Origin: a virus
Length of the DNA stretch: 64,000 bases
Reading direction: 5' to 3' (one strand)
IMG/VR virus record: IMGVR_UViG_3300025133_000040
Location: 1-64,000 of that record
Shown: positions 9,701 to 20,100 of the stretch, piece after piece
Numbering within the stretch: the stretch's first letter is position 1
How the letters are laid out: every line of letters starts with the position of its first letter
The notes under the pieces: generated by a model
Database searches by the model: none
Seen by the model: the letters and a program-made list of their open reading frames with translations, nothing else
What the model was told of the DNA's origin: nothing
Made by a program: the position numbers and the translations under genes

Positions 9701-12700
9701 CTCCTCACGATAGGTTTAAAAACGCAAAGTCTCTTATTGGTAAAGAGCTAACTGACAAGGGCGTTGGCGCTAAAGACCTTCCCAAGGCAATGGCTGAGGT
9801 TGTTAGGGAGATTAGGAAAAACGGAGGAAATGTACCGGAGGCTATTTCTACAGTTGCTAAGAACGTAAATAAGGTCAACAACAACCTAAGCAAGGCCGCC
9901 GACAACTCTAAAGCAGTAGCCAATAAAACAGGTCAGGCAGCCACAACCGCCGCCAAGCAAAGCAAAGGAGGTGGGTTCTTTGCAAATAGAAGGGCAGAGA
10001 ACGAACTATTTAGGAGGGCGAAAGCAGGAGAAGAACTGGGAGAGAAAGACACTAAAAAACTTGAAGCTGCTAGTCAAAGAAGATTCCAGCAAAAAGCCCT
10101 TATAGGTCTTGCATCTACAGCAATCATAGGTGCTGTAAGTAGCCAAGCGGAAGTTGCTAGGAAAAAGGCCGTAGAATCTGGAGACGCAAGGGGTGCAGGC
10201 GTAGCTTCTGCTATTTCCGGTGCTGTCGGAGGCGCAGGAGCGGGCTTTGCTGTGGCTGGTCCCTTGGGTGCTGTTGTTGGCGGTGTCGCTGGAGCTGCTA
10301 GTGCTTTTATTAGCGCGCAACAAAGTGCTGCTGAAGAAATCGCACAAAACAAACTTAAGAAATCTCTTGATGGTCTAGCCAAGGAAGTTGAGATTTTCAA
10401 GAAAGATGGAACCTTAAAGGGGCTCAATGAAGCCATCAAGAAGGCTGGCAGCGCGGCAAGCGAAGCTGGTGATTCAATAAGGAGCAGGGCTACAGGCACA
10501 TTTGGTGGTCTTGTTGGTTCGGCATTGGTTCCTTCTTTAGGAGGGGGAAATGAAGGGGCAAAAGCCGGTGCGATACTAGGCCCTCTAGGATTGATAGCCA
10601 ACAGGCTTGAGTTGGTCGTTAATGGCTTTACAGGTAGCGACTCAGCAGGTGAGGATGTTAGAGCTGCCGCAGCTAAGTTTGATAAAAATGTGGCCGAAGA
10701 AACATTCAGAGGAGCCAAGTCAGCAGCGATTGAGAGTAAAAATGCCATCGCAGCACTGATAGAAAGAGGAAAGACCAATAAAGAAATTGCAACTCTTTTG
10801 CCAGACACCGTACAGGCACTTGCGCTTGGTACTGACAGCGATACAGTCGCAGCAATCAACAAAGCTGTTGAGGGCAGGGTTAAGGAAAGAAATGCTGAAC
10901 TACAAGCCAACACTAGGCCGAGGTACAATCGTGACACTTCTAGGCAAGTAGCTGCGACCGTTGGTAAAGATGAAGAAGCAAGAATCAGGCGGGAAGAGGA
11001 AACTAAGGCAGGCTTGGCTGCTCGTGCTAAGTTGCTTGATGCGGAAAGGAAGAGTAAGGAAGTAAGAGACAACCTAGCCATAGCTTCTAGGTTGGCGAAT
11101 AAAGAGGTGGATGCTCTTACCGACAGGTTGCTTGATTTTGGTGCTGCGTCTAAGGCTGCTACAGACGACCTAAACTTGTCTGTGAAGGGTGTTCTAGAGG
11201 ATATTTCTAATTTTGATGCTGACGTTGTTAGCGGCGGCGGCCCTAGGAAGAGAAACATATTTAAGAATATCAGAGGCACAGACAAAGAAACCGCAATAAG
11301 AGAAACAGACATTCTAACTGGCAGGCTTAGAAGTGAGGGTAACAACCAAGTAGCCGACGATATTGATGTTGGCGTTAAGTCGTTTAAGGAAGCTCAGGCA
11401 GTTCTTCCTGGCCTACTTCAGAAGTTCGCGTCTGAAAGAGCGAACAAACTAGACGAAGAAGGAAAGGACGTTGGTCTTGCGTTTGTTAGTGAACTAACAG
11501 AAGCTCTTGGGGACGATGTTCCTAATGCTTTGTCTAATCAAATAGTAACAACTATAAATAACGCCCTCTCTGCCTCTGGAGGTGGCGATAGCAGACAAAC
11601 TGCTGGTCAGACAGTTCAAGGGCTTATTGAGAGCGGAAGCGTAACCAGTAAGCTTTTTGAAGTACTTAAAAACGTCATTAATACTGCTGCCACCGAAACC
11701 GACCAGTTTAACAACAAGATTGTTAAGTACAATTCCTTAGCAGCAAAAAGGACTAGCTTACAAATAAGCCAAAACAGAGCGGAAGACGCAACCTTAAAAA
11801 TAAGACAAAGCAATCAAGGAATACTCGACGGTATCAACGAAGTAAGAGGCGGGGAGGGTGTTCGTAGCAGGTTTAGGTCCAGGGTAAGCTCCCTTACAAC
11901 TAGGGGTGGATTATCTGGAACTCTAGACGCAAGCGCCATAGCAACAAGGATAGCTAGTGACCGCTCGAAAAGACAGGGCTTAATCGACCAGCAAAGAAAA
12001 CTAAGAGACAGAGGTGAGGACGGAGACCTAGCCGCAGTAAACGCGCTCCAATCTGAAATTGATGCTCTTAGCACCTCTCTTGTAGACAACAAGGCAGCGC
12101 TAACTCTACTAAGCACAAGCACAGACGAACTTACCGCAATTCAAAAAGACATTGCAGACCTTGAGAGAAGGAAGCAGCTTGGTGAAAAGGACTTTGAGCA
12201 ACTTGCAACAGGAGGCCCTCAAGAGATAATTGAGTTGACAAGAAGAATACAGGCTGGCTTTAGTTTCTTGTCTGGTAATGTAACTGCAAAAGGAGGAATT
12301 GCTGGCGTTAAGACGATAGAAAATATATTTAGGGGTAGCAACGACGACAAATCCGCAGACTTTGTAACCAAGCAAAAAGATGACCTGATTATAAAAAGCC
12401 TTCGCGATAGGAAGATTCTTCCAAAAAGCGTAATTAGTGGTCGTGAAGAGGTTATCGGAGGTAAGGACAAGCTAAAGGCAGACGCAGAAGAAGCAGCTAG
12501 AAAGCGACTTGCCGCCGCTAGAAAAGCTGAGGAACTTGCGAGAGCTAGTAATACTCTAGCCATAACAGAACTAACAAAAGCAATGGACAGAGTGGCGGCT
12601 GCCGTTGGGGCACCTAAGTTAGGCGCTAAGAATGGCGCTATTGTTCCCGGTGCTGGACTTGGGGCTGGTGGGGGTATGGGTGACCGTGTTCCAGCTATGC

Positions 12701-13704
12701 TTGAGCCTGGAGAGCTTGTTGTTCCAAATAGAAGTGCTGGTGCTACCGTTGCTGCTATGCAAGCTGCCGGTATTCCTGTTCCTGGGTTTAGAAATGGAAC
12801 TCGTCGTGTTACTAGATACAAGCCACAAGGCTTTGCTGCTAAGAAGGAAGAGACTAAAGAACTTAAAAAGCGAATAGAAATACTAACGAGAAATGCCAGG
12901 TATAGAGCTAGAAATCAACCGCTAGGCCCCGGTGGCAGCAGGATGACCAAAGAGCAAGAGCAGCAACTTGCTGACGCCATCGCGAGGCTAAGGAGGAAGA
13001 CTCCGACTCCAGACCTAGAAAGGCGAGCCGAAGCCTCAAGGAAAGTCGCAAGGGAAAAAACTAATCGAGGAAGACCTGGATTTGGCCATGGTCGCGGTAT
13101 TAGACAAGCGGCAGCACAAATACTAGATAGTGAGCAGCACCAAAACGTACGAAAGAGAGCTGCTAACAGGTCTCTTAACGCACAGAGAAGGTTTGGGTTA
13201 AGCAGGGTTCGTCAGCGAGCTATGGAAATCACAGCCAGGACCGGAGGAAGAGGAGGATATGAGCAAGCAAGAAACGAGATTAGGGCTGAAGTAGCTGCTG
13301 AAAAAGCAAGAAAGAGACAGGCGTATCTAAACCGCCGTGGTATGCAAAGCGGAGGTAGAGCGCCTGGAGGAACTCCTGTTAGCAGAGGTGGCGGTGCTGG
13401 TAACTTTGCTCAAGTAGCAGACGCTATGAAGGGTGCTGCTGAGAGCCTTAATAAGTTAGTAAGTGGATTGGGTGAAATAAATATCCCAGAAAGAATTGAA
13501 ATGTCAGCCACTATCGAGCATAATGTTAATATAAACGGTGCTGAAGTCCTGTCTCAAATGAAAGAGGGATTAGCCGCCGTAGCAAGAGATGTTGTAATTA
13601 CTGAGCTGTCGAAGCACATGGACCTAACAACAGGCGAGACTAACGAGTCGAGCGGAAGCGGGTCAACAGGCGGTCAGACCCCAATCGCAGGAAAGGCTGT
13701 GTAA
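6760..13704 (+). CDS. Tail tape measure protein
   Basis: A 2314-residue protein that sets tail length and is ejected with the DNA. Residues about 160-345 match the phage tail tape-measure core (FEREMIRVAQVTGG onward, with alternating Leu/Ala helices). Hydrophobic segments lie near residues 140-160, 470-490 and 1150-1190, the last very rich in Gly and Ala. Three copies of a Gly-rich module with the pattern GG-x-VPG and (T/E)(K/P)GE(F/L)V occur near residues 527-585, 830-890 and 1955-2010. Long charged coiled-coil regions fill the rest. If spacing follows the usual rule of about 1.5 angstrom per residue, the tail would be about 340-350 nm (inference). It abuts the next ATG without overlap. Confidence 0.92.
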   Translation: MAKTVINAEVRVSGPKGLAGVARQIQRGLTGISANVGVKINQAAAKNVAALDSNLKILNATLKTTSVMGSSAAVGISQVGAAARKSATAIGSVGKAANTASAGVGKAAKNTEKLSNEMAEFGRVSGLAIRRFAGFSIATGVIFGLIRAVSNATSEAITFEREMIRVAQVTGGTVASLRDLQKEVTSLATGLGVSSTDLLKVSRILAQTGLTAKETAQALEALAKSELAPTFTNIEQTAEGAIAIMRQFGIEASGLEKALGSVNAVAGKFAVESDDIIQAVRRAGGVFAAASHGVSEGTDALNEFIAVFTSVRATTRESAESIATGLRTIFTRLQRNTTIESLEELGIRMRDLEGKFVGPYKAINNIAIALEKIDPRDRRFAAIAEELGGFRQISKVIPLVQQLETRLGALGVAQEGQSSLSRDAEKAQESLAVQFQKTRENFSALIREVTASDTFKAFAKTALALADGFIALARTVKPLIPILTAFAAIKLGSSVAQFLGGFGTGARGGGAGGFGVGAANLLSGARFNTGGLVPGRGPNRDTVPASLTKGEFVIQRPAVDNLGVPFLERLNRNKGGSVPGFNDGDFFDDEGKASIPPGQFPQASGIGRVDVSNKKLENAVDVGGLFLRPFGVDKVVSGSIPINSFAPQSTITKGPNKGKSTGLSFSPGNKTERIAVKNKYGLAQNATKIPFNIHIGSLPQSSADDFEGNLEGITANFIKEQAKSVFGGKGLPKTSEIRKNLEKFNFPQISGNLFEAMISSSSGKFDDKTTSNANLDFDSITSRVATAFNNPALAGLPGDAKRTLGTEAVASLIKKTKNYISQTVKPEKKGLNEGGPGEVNAMLTKGEFVLQKKAVDRIGVANARKLNDSTDTPKFHTGGLVGLNKGGGLPGYNNAGPVNKLGEEETYTDLFELGEKAILKGGKAVESGFTSLFGLLVGKVEGAKKSIADKKVAKAEAADKLADKRGRAGLKSFIANRPGGTPHDRFKNAKSLIGKELTDKGVGAKDLPKAMAEVVREIRKNGGNVPEAISTVAKNVNKVNNNLSKAADNSKAVANKTGQAATTAAKQSKGGGFFANRRAENELFRRAKAGEELGEKDTKKLEAASQRRFQQKALIGLASTAIIGAVSSQAEVARKKAVESGDARGAGVASAISGAVGGAGAGFAVAGPLGAVVGGVAGAASAFISAQQSAAEEIAQNKLKKSLDGLAKEVEIFKKDGTLKGLNEAIKKAGSAASEAGDSIRSRATGTFGGLVGSALVPSLGGGNEGAKAGAILGPLGLIANRLELVVNGFTGSDSAGEDVRAAAAKFDKNVAEETFRGAKSAAIESKNAIAALIERGKTNKEIATLLPDTVQALALGTDSDTVAAINKAVEGRVKERNAELQANTRPRYNRDTSRQVAATVGKDEEARIRREEETKAGLAARAKLLDAERKSKEVRDNLAIASRLANKEVDALTDRLLDFGAASKAATDDLNLSVKGVLEDISNFDADVVSGGGPRKRNIFKNIRGTDKETAIRETDILTGRLRSEGNNQVADDIDVGVKSFKEAQAVLPGLLQKFASERANKLDEEGKDVGLAFVSELTEALGDDVPNALSNQIVTTINNALSASGGGDSRQTAGQTVQGLIESGSVTSKLFEVLKNVINTAATETDQFNNKIVKYNSLAAKRTSLQISQNRAEDATLKIRQSNQGILDGINEVRGGEGVRSRFRSRVSSLTTRGGLSGTLDASAIATRIASDRSKRQGLIDQQRKLRDRGEDGDLAAVNALQSEIDALSTSLVDNKAALTLLSTSTDELTAIQKDIADLERRKQLGEKDFEQLATGGPQEIIELTRRIQAGFSFLSGNVTAKGGIAGVKTIENIFRGSNDDKSADFVTKQKDDLIIKSLRDRKILPKSVISGREEVIGGKDKLKADAEEAARKRLAAARKAEELARASNTLAITELTKAMDRVAAAVGAPKLGAKNGAIVPGAGLGAGGGMGDRVPAMLEPGELVVPNRSAGATVAAMQAAGIPVPGFRNGTRRVTRYKPQGFAAKKEETKELKKRIEILTRNARYRARNQPLGPGGSRMTKEQEQQLADAIARLRRKTPTPDLERRAEASRKVAREKTNRGRPGFGHGRGIRQAAAQILDSEQHQNVRKRAANRSLNAQRRFGLSRVRQRAMEITARTGGRGGYEQARNEIRAEVAAEKARKRQAYLNRRGMQSGGRAPGGTPVSRGGGAGNFAQVADAMKGAAESLNKLVSGLGEINIPERIEMSATIEHNVNINGAEVLSQMKEGLAAVARDVVITELSKHMDLTTGETNESSGSGSTGGQTPIAGKAV

Positions 13705-15246
13705 ATGAGTACTGTAACTATGAACTATGGGGACTATGCGTTTAGTCCGGTTCCCCTAATGAACATTAGTAAGGAGTATCAGAAAACCGACGATGGAACC
13801 ATCGTAGGCACACTCTTTAATGTTTCATTGGAAGGTACGCTTACGCCCCTGCCCTCTGGAGCTGTTGGCTACCTTGCCGTAGACGCACTTCAAGATGGTC
13901 TTCGCTCAGCAATGGCAGAGCAAGGAAATCTGTTTAAGGTTCAGTGTGATGCTACCACCCTTATTGAGGCATATCCAAGGATAAATAGTCTGTCGCTTAA
14001 TAGTTCTAACAACCAGTGGGTTATGACATGTCCTTACAGCATCAACCTAGAGTGGGACGATGAGCCCAATGCGTCTGGTGAGAACTCAGGAATAATGCCT
14101 CCGTATATCTCAGCCACTTCCGAGGAGTGGAGCCTAGAGTTTGCTGAGGAAAGCGCCGCCTTTGACTGGGACTTAGACAACGGAACTAAGGATGCCATGA
14201 GCCCCATTCTCCGTCTTAGCCACTCTGTTTCTGCCACAGGAAAGAAGCACTATAGTAGTGCAGGCGGTACTGCTGGTCAGCTAGACCTACCGGCGTGGGA
14301 GCAAGCACGTAACTACGTAATGACAAAACTTGGTCAAGACGAACAGTTTGTTGCTAATACTGGCGTGCTAAATCTCGACGTTAGTGAGTACGGTTACTTT
14401 AATCATATTCGCTCCGTCACGGTGGGTGAGCTTGCTGGTACTTATGCCGTACAAGAGAACTGGGTTGTGTTTCCTGAGAGCGCTACTGGTGTTCCAGGTA
14501 AGGCTTTAGAGGATTTTAGCATTGAGGTTCGTGAGAGCCAAGACAATGGACTAATAAGTGTTGGTATTAACGGTTCAGTTCAAGGACTAGAAGAAAGAAG
14601 CTACGGCACCACATCTGGTCAGTTTGCAATTGCGACCACCAAGTATGCTAACGCTCTGTCTTATTGGAATGTTGTAAAGACTAGACTGTATTGGAGGGCC
14701 AACGAAGCTCTTAACAATACAACAACAACAACAAGAGGGTTGCACACGCAGGCGAAAACAAGTTCCATAGGCCACAGCCCTAGCAAAGGAACAGTTACAT
14801 ATAACTATGAATATGATGACCGTGCTTGCAATATTATTTCAGGCGCTAAGTCTGAGTCTATTCAAATTAACGACACTCATCCTACAGATGTATTTGCGGA
14901 GTTGGCAGTACTGGGTAGAGCCAACGGACCTATTCTACAGTCTATGAGTACGGTAAGCGCAGCAACTCGCGATGTGTCTATCGAGGTTGTGATGGGAGCA
15001 CCAAGTGGAGACTGCACAAGTTGCAGCTCTCAGTTTAGCAGTATGCTTGGCTTGTCGAACGCCCCCACAGGGGAAGTAGAAACCCTTCTGTGTTGCTTTC
15101 AGACAGACCTAACAGACGCATACAGTCAGGTATTCAAAACTTCGGACTCCTCAAGCTGGAATCCAAAGTCAGGAAGATATTCAAGAAACGTAACGTGGAC
15201 GTATACCAATTGTAGCGGTACGGCCCCAAGCACAACATTTTGTTAA
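13705..15246 (+). CDS. Distal tail / hub-associated protein
   Basis: A 513-residue protein following the tape measure, where siphoviruses encode the distal tail protein. The N-terminal 110 residues look like a beta-sandwich (ISLEWDDEP-like end near residue 120), the middle contains mixed alpha/beta segments, and the C-terminus carries several Cys (CTSCSS near residue 436, LLCCF near residue 459). AGGAAAGG before the stop of the tape measure gives the ribosome site. No enzymatic motif. The assignment rests on gene order. Confidence 0.55.
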   Translation: MSTVTMNYGDYAFSPVPLMNISKEYQKTDDGTIVGTLFNVSLEGTLTPLPSGAVGYLAVDALQDGLRSAMAEQGNLFKVQCDATTLIEAYPRINSLSLNSSNNQWVMTCPYSINLEWDDEPNASGENSGIMPPYISATSEEWSLEFAEESAAFDWDLDNGTKDAMSPILRLSHSVSATGKKHYSSAGGTAGQLDLPAWEQARNYVMTKLGQDEQFVANTGVLNLDVSEYGYFNHIRSVTVGELAGTYAVQENWVVFPESATGVPGKALEDFSIEVRESQDNGLISVGINGSVQGLEERSYGTTSGQFAIATTKYANALSYWNVVKTRLYWRANEALNNTTTTTRGLHTQAKTSSIGHSPSKGTVTYNYEYDDRACNIISGAKSESIQINDTHPTDVFAELAVLGRANGPILQSMSTVSAATRDVSIEVVMGAPSGDCTSCSSQFSSMLGLSNAPTGEVETLLCCFQTDLTDAYSQVFKTSDSSSWNPKSGRYSRNVTWTYTNCSGTAPSTTFC

Positions 15247-15255
15247 GGTATAATC

Positions 15256-15630
15256 ATGGCAGCAACTAAAAGCACAACAGTCATTCAGAACAGCGTGACT
15301 CTCTCTGCTGGTGGTGGACCAACGACTACTTCTAGTGCAAGTGTCGCCACCGGCTTCGGAGCTTCTTTATTTTTAAAGATTACTAACGGAGCAACAGCAC
15401 CTACGACCCAGGCAACCGCAAGGATAGAGGTAAGCCCAGACGGCACAAACTTCTACGATTTAAGCGGCGGCACAGAGGACTTGAACGGGGGAACTACAAA
15501 TGCAGATGTAACCTCTAATCACTTTGAACTACCAATCGGCATCCAGTCTGTACGCATTGTTGCGACACACGGAGACGACCAGGACATCACAATCCGTTCA
15601 GAGGTGAGTGACATAACAGCGGTAGCGTAA
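15256..15630 (+). CDS. Small beta-sandwich tail protein
   Basis: A 124-residue Ser/Thr/Gly-rich protein with the pattern ARIEVSPDGTNFYDLSGG (residues about 55-73), typical of small phage tail or fibre-associated beta proteins that measure out a 'noisy value plus offset' immunoglobulin-like fold. It overlaps the following gene by one base (TAATG). No catalytic residues; likely a minor tail or adaptor protein. Confidence 0.5.
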   Translation: MAATKSTTVIQNSVTLSAGGGPTTTSSASVATGFGASLFLKITNGATAPTTQATARIEVSPDGTNFYDLSGGTEDLNGGTTNADVTSNHFELPIGIQSVRIVATHGDDQDITIRSEVSDITAVA

Positions 15631-17111
15631 TGATAGTATCACCAGCAATACTAGGAGCAATTCTAAGAACCTCTGAAGCCAGGGGTGAGTTGCAACACCA
15701 TTGGGATTTCCTTGAGGGCTCAGGCTCCGTGGCGCACGATGATGTTGGCCTTCTTGATGCCTCATTCCAGGGAACTCCGACCTTTGACTCTGATATTCCT
15801 ACGGTGCTTTTTGAGGGCGCTACCGACTCCCTGTTGTTCGATGGCAGTACTGATTACCTTACAATCCCGCAGGCTACTACTGCCTGGGACACAACCAGTG
15901 CTCAGACACTTGTCTTCTGGGTTAAGGCAGACGCAATAGGTGGTGTTGCGGCAGCAAATGAGTTCCCAACTATCATCTCCCTCACCAGCGACCAGAGTGA
16001 GTCATTTACTATATGGCTTAACGACACTCACGACAGTGTTAACTCTGATGGCTTGAACTTTGGCTTCCAGGGTCTTTACGATAAAAATGTAAGTACCTCA
16101 GCCACTTTCCTAGGTAACTGGGTGCATGTCGCTATTGTTTACGACGGTGTTAGCTACAACTCTGATAGCAGCTACACTATATATGTCAACGGTGTTTCGC
16201 AAAGCATCACAGCAAGCGGGGCTCCACCAGCGCACACAGAAATCACACAGATTGGGAAGGGGACCACGACCACCAGCTTCTTTGATGGTCGCCTATTCGA
16301 TATAAGGGTGTACAACAAAGCCCTTACTAGTGGTGAGGTCTCCGCATTGGACGCAGGCTACAACAACCTATGGGAGGGCGCTGACGACAGTTGGAATACG
16401 GCTTCTAACTGGCCGCTTAATGGTGTGCCCACGTCAGATGACGCTGTTTTGTTTGATAGTACAGATAATTCAGATTGTCTTGTTGATATTAATAGGCCAA
16501 CCGTGTATAATCTTACTATAGCGGCGTCTTACACTGGGACGTTTACTATGTCTAGCTTCTTTACTGTGACAAATGATTTCTCTCATTTAAGCACGGCTGG
16601 CACGGTTCTATATCCTCAGACACTCCTAGTTGGAGGGGACTGTGACATAGACGAAGTCCTGCACCAGGACAACATTAAGGATACAACGATTGAAATGAAT
16701 GGTAGTACGGCCCAAACCCTAACGCTGCCCGACACAGCCTCAATCGTTATTGACAAGCTTATAATTAACTCTGGGGACACTGTCACTTTGGCAGGCACAC
16801 TGACCCAGGTTAAGTTAAATCGCTTAGAAGTTTCCCTTGGGGAATTGGCCGTTGCCTCTAAGTACCTAACAATAACAGACGACCTAGACGTAATCGGAGG
16901 AACGATTACTGGTCTTTCTACTGCCACAGCTCACACTGTAGGTGGTTCTGCCCGTTTGTACGGTGATAGTAAAATCAGCTTATTAAACCTGGGCTTCGCC
17001 AGTGCGACAGAATTTAATGTCACTGGTGGTTTTTTCATAAGGAACGCTACTGTAGGAAACTTGAACGCATCTGGGACAGGTGCCCAATGCTTGAATTGCA
17101 CAGAGGCTTAA
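15630..17111 (+). CDS. LamG-domain tail fibre/receptor-binding candidate
   Basis: A 493-residue protein. Residues about 20-240 form a concanavalin/laminin-G-like jellyroll: HHWDFLEGSG at the start, LLFDGSTDYLTIP, WVHVAIVYDG, TIYVNGV and the closing FDIRVYNKALTSGEV strand, all hallmarks of LamG-type carbohydrate-binding folds. The C-terminal half begins with WNTASNWPLNGVPTSDD and continues as repeated beta strands, suggesting a beta-helix or fibre shaft. Likely function is binding host surface sugars. No hydrolase motif is visible. Confidence 0.65.
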   Translation: MIVSPAILGAILRTSEARGELQHHWDFLEGSGSVAHDDVGLLDASFQGTPTFDSDIPTVLFEGATDSLLFDGSTDYLTIPQATTAWDTTSAQTLVFWVKADAIGGVAAANEFPTIISLTSDQSESFTIWLNDTHDSVNSDGLNFGFQGLYDKNVSTSATFLGNWVHVAIVYDGVSYNSDSSYTIYVNGVSQSITASGAPPAHTEITQIGKGTTTTSFFDGRLFDIRVYNKALTSGEVSALDAGYNNLWEGADDSWNTASNWPLNGVPTSDDAVLFDSTDNSDCLVDINRPTVYNLTIAASYTGTFTMSSFFTVTNDFSHLSTAGTVLYPQTLLVGGDCDIDEVLHQDNIKDTTIEMNGSTAQTLTLPDTASIVIDKLIINSGDTVTLAGTLTQVKLNRLEVSLGELAVASKYLTITDDLDVIGGTITGLSTATAHTVGGSARLYGDSKISLLNLGFASATEFNVTGGFFIRNATVGNLNASGTGAQCLNCTEA

Positions 17112-17117
17112 GGAAAC

Positions 17118-20100
17118 ATGGCAAATACAAACGTAACATTTAGCACATTAGGACAGCCCGTAAAAAACGACTGTAGTCCAGACAGGGTCTATGGCGGGTT
17201 TGAGCAAACAATTTTCTTAGGGGCTAGTGTATCTTCATTTTCAGCCTCCGTTGGTTGGAACGAACAAACATCTGACGTTACAGTCACTTTAGTTGAAGAC
17301 ACATGCCCAGCACCGAGTGCTAGGCCCAAGGTTTATTGGGACTCAAACCTTAATAAGCAAACTACGGCTGCTGCTGACCCAGGATTTATAGGGGAAACAG
17401 TTCCTATTATTGGTGTACCTGTGTACTTTAGGGTGGGCGACTTTGAATTCTCTGGCATAGTACAGAGTTGGGAGGAAAACAATTCTAGCTCTGGTAAGCC
17501 GGTATACACTGTTAAGATTTCTGACGGTCGAAGTATCTTAGACGGCGTCCATCTTATTATTAATGAATACGCAGGAGGTGTAGGCAGTCAGTTTAATGCC
17601 TTCAACGTCTACGGATATATGGAAAGCTTTGGTGAAAGCTGCCCTTTAACCACGATTAACGGCGCTCAGTTCGGAACTCCAGCCGGTGGCTTCGGAGGGT
17701 CAAACTCAAACAACAACGGAATGGCTGCTGCCGACATAAGTAGGGGCTTTAATGTTCTGTCGAATTCTATTCCCGCAACTATAAATCCGTACTCCCCTTA
17801 TGGTCGTGTTGTAAGCAAGGGAACCACTGGTGGAAGTTACGGGGTTGTTAACAGGGATGGCGTCCTGCTAAACACAAGTGTTTCTTCGTACTATATTGAT
17901 ATTTCTGAACTACCAACAGTTCCTAGTTACTATCGTATTAACGGTATCAGCGTCACCTTGTCTGAGTATGTTAGTCGTATTTGTCAAGATGCAGGGTATG
18001 ACTATTACTGGGAAATGGTAATGGTTAAGAACAACGACTTGGCCAGTAGCGGCATCGGTAAGTTTCTAAAGCTAAGAACGGCATCAAGGCTAGTCCAGCC
18101 ATCTTTTGGCGAAATACAAAATTTCATAGACAACAGCGACGGAACAATAAGCAGCTCAACAGGCAGGGAGCTACGCCAAGAGGCTGTCGCCTCTATTCTG
18201 GTAGGTGGTAATGTTGAGGGCGTATTCCAAGCAGAACAACATACCTCTCCTGGTTTTTTTGTCGGCGCTACTGCGTGTGACGAAGAAGACGACATGATTC
18301 TTCCTTATTTTGGCCTGGACTCTGCCCAGGATATTATAGTCCCATGTAGGAACGCTGTAACTGATGAGTGGGAGATTACCGTAGATGCTACAGACATCAA
18401 TGCGGTAATGACAACAGTGACCCTTCCGACAACTGTCACTATCACAGAGGCAGAGATAAGGGCCGTAGAGGGCTCAATGGATGTGTGGCTGTCTATTGAG
18501 AGTGCGTACCACCAAAGCGGTGCCGCAACAGACATTGGCGGCGAGCTTTATGGAGCAGGCAAGGTGTTTGGAAGAGGAGAGGGAATTAGTAAAATGTTGC
18601 AGAAGGTTATAACCGCTGCAAAAAACGGAAATCCAATAGAATTTGCCGGGGCTGTCGGAGGTATGTTCATAGGTTCGCTAGATGGAGACCAAGAAAGAAT
18701 AGCAGACATTAAAGCTATATATGAATGGATTAAAACCTACTCTAGTTTCTACGGCACCCACTTCATGGTTAGGGTTCCGTACACATGTGCTGTTCAAGAC
18801 CCTGACAGCACAAACCTTGTCTATAGCGAGCAGCCACAGCAAGACGGCTGGACAGATGAGTCTCAAATTATAGGACTGTCTACAAGCGGTCTCCCTATTA
18901 AGTTTTTCATAAACCAAACCGGCAAGGTTGAGGCTATGGTCCGTATCGACGGAATAGCTAGGACAAATTTATCAGAACTAGATGTTAATACGTACATTAC
19001 TGACGGAAGCAGTATGTGGATAAAAGCTAGTGTGGAGGATGAAGAGTGGGTGTATCACGATAAGAGCGCCCTAACAAACCCAAGGGCTGTTATATCAATA
19101 CCTCATCCGGTCAACACATACGACGAAGTTCAGCCAGACGTACTAGCGCTAGGAATTAAAAAAATGTTCACTGTCTTAGGCGGCACAGAGCCACAATGGA
19201 CAGCGTTTAAAGACATACTACTCAAAGAAGGCTCAGACATACTAAGCTCATACTTCCCATCGTCTAAGACTATGCCAGACGCCGCATCTTTCGGTATAAA
19301 AAACAATGTTTTAACGTATGGGCCGTGGACGAACACTGGAGTGCCTGGGCCGATAAGGATAGAACGCAACGACGGACTAGTGCCATGGGAGTACGATGGC
19401 ACCACAGCAATGAACGCCGCCGGTCAAGCATTGGCCAACGAGGGTATTACTAATATGGTACTAGGAGAAATGGGGTCAGTTAGTGTCCCTGGCTATCCAG
19501 ACCTTCCTCTTGGTGCAGAAATCGGAGCACTAGCTGGTGGCTTCTACGGAGGGGGCACGAACCTCATTGAAAATAGAAACCATAGCATTGGTAATTTTGA
19601 AGACACCCTACCTGGAGGAGGTAGTCTTTCTGTCGTGTATGGGTTCTTTACGTACGGAGGTGCCTGGACTGGATTGTATGGCCCTAATATTACCAATATA
19701 TCTCTATCGGTTGGTACGAGCGGCCTTACTACAAGCTACACAATGAGAACTTTCACTCCCAAGTTTGGCAGGTTCGCAAAGCTCAACTCCGAAAGGCTTC
19801 GTCAGCAAGGACAGCTAAGAAACGAAATACTAACAGAGAGAGCGTCAAGAAGGCAGAACTTTGAGGGTAGAAGATTTAAAGCCGCAGCAAGCAGGTATGC
19901 TAGAAGAGTTAAAGACAATCTAAACCTACCACACCACCATGGTCAAGGTATTGCGAACACTAGCCACCACCTACTAACTGGTCAGTACGGAGGTGCTGGT
20001 GTTGACTACGCATCGGTTAGTGCTAAAAGCGCTTTTGATGTGGTCAGGGAAATAGGCGAAGACTACGCAAGTAAGCACTTTATGGGTCTTGATAGTGTGT

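Noticed and set aside
10074-11345. 423-codon open frame on the - strand opposite the tape measure
   Set aside because: Composition is a mirror of the Ala/Lys-rich tape measure codons, no ribosome site, and + strand coding is strong throughout.
12219-12821. 200-codon - strand frame opposite the tape measure
   Set aside because: Same shadow effect; Ser/Ala/Leu composition with no domain pattern.
16502-16511. CGTGTATAAT on the + strand within the LamG fibre gene
   Set aside because: Explained by Val-Tyr-Asn codons, lacks the first G of the motif, and no gene starts nearby.
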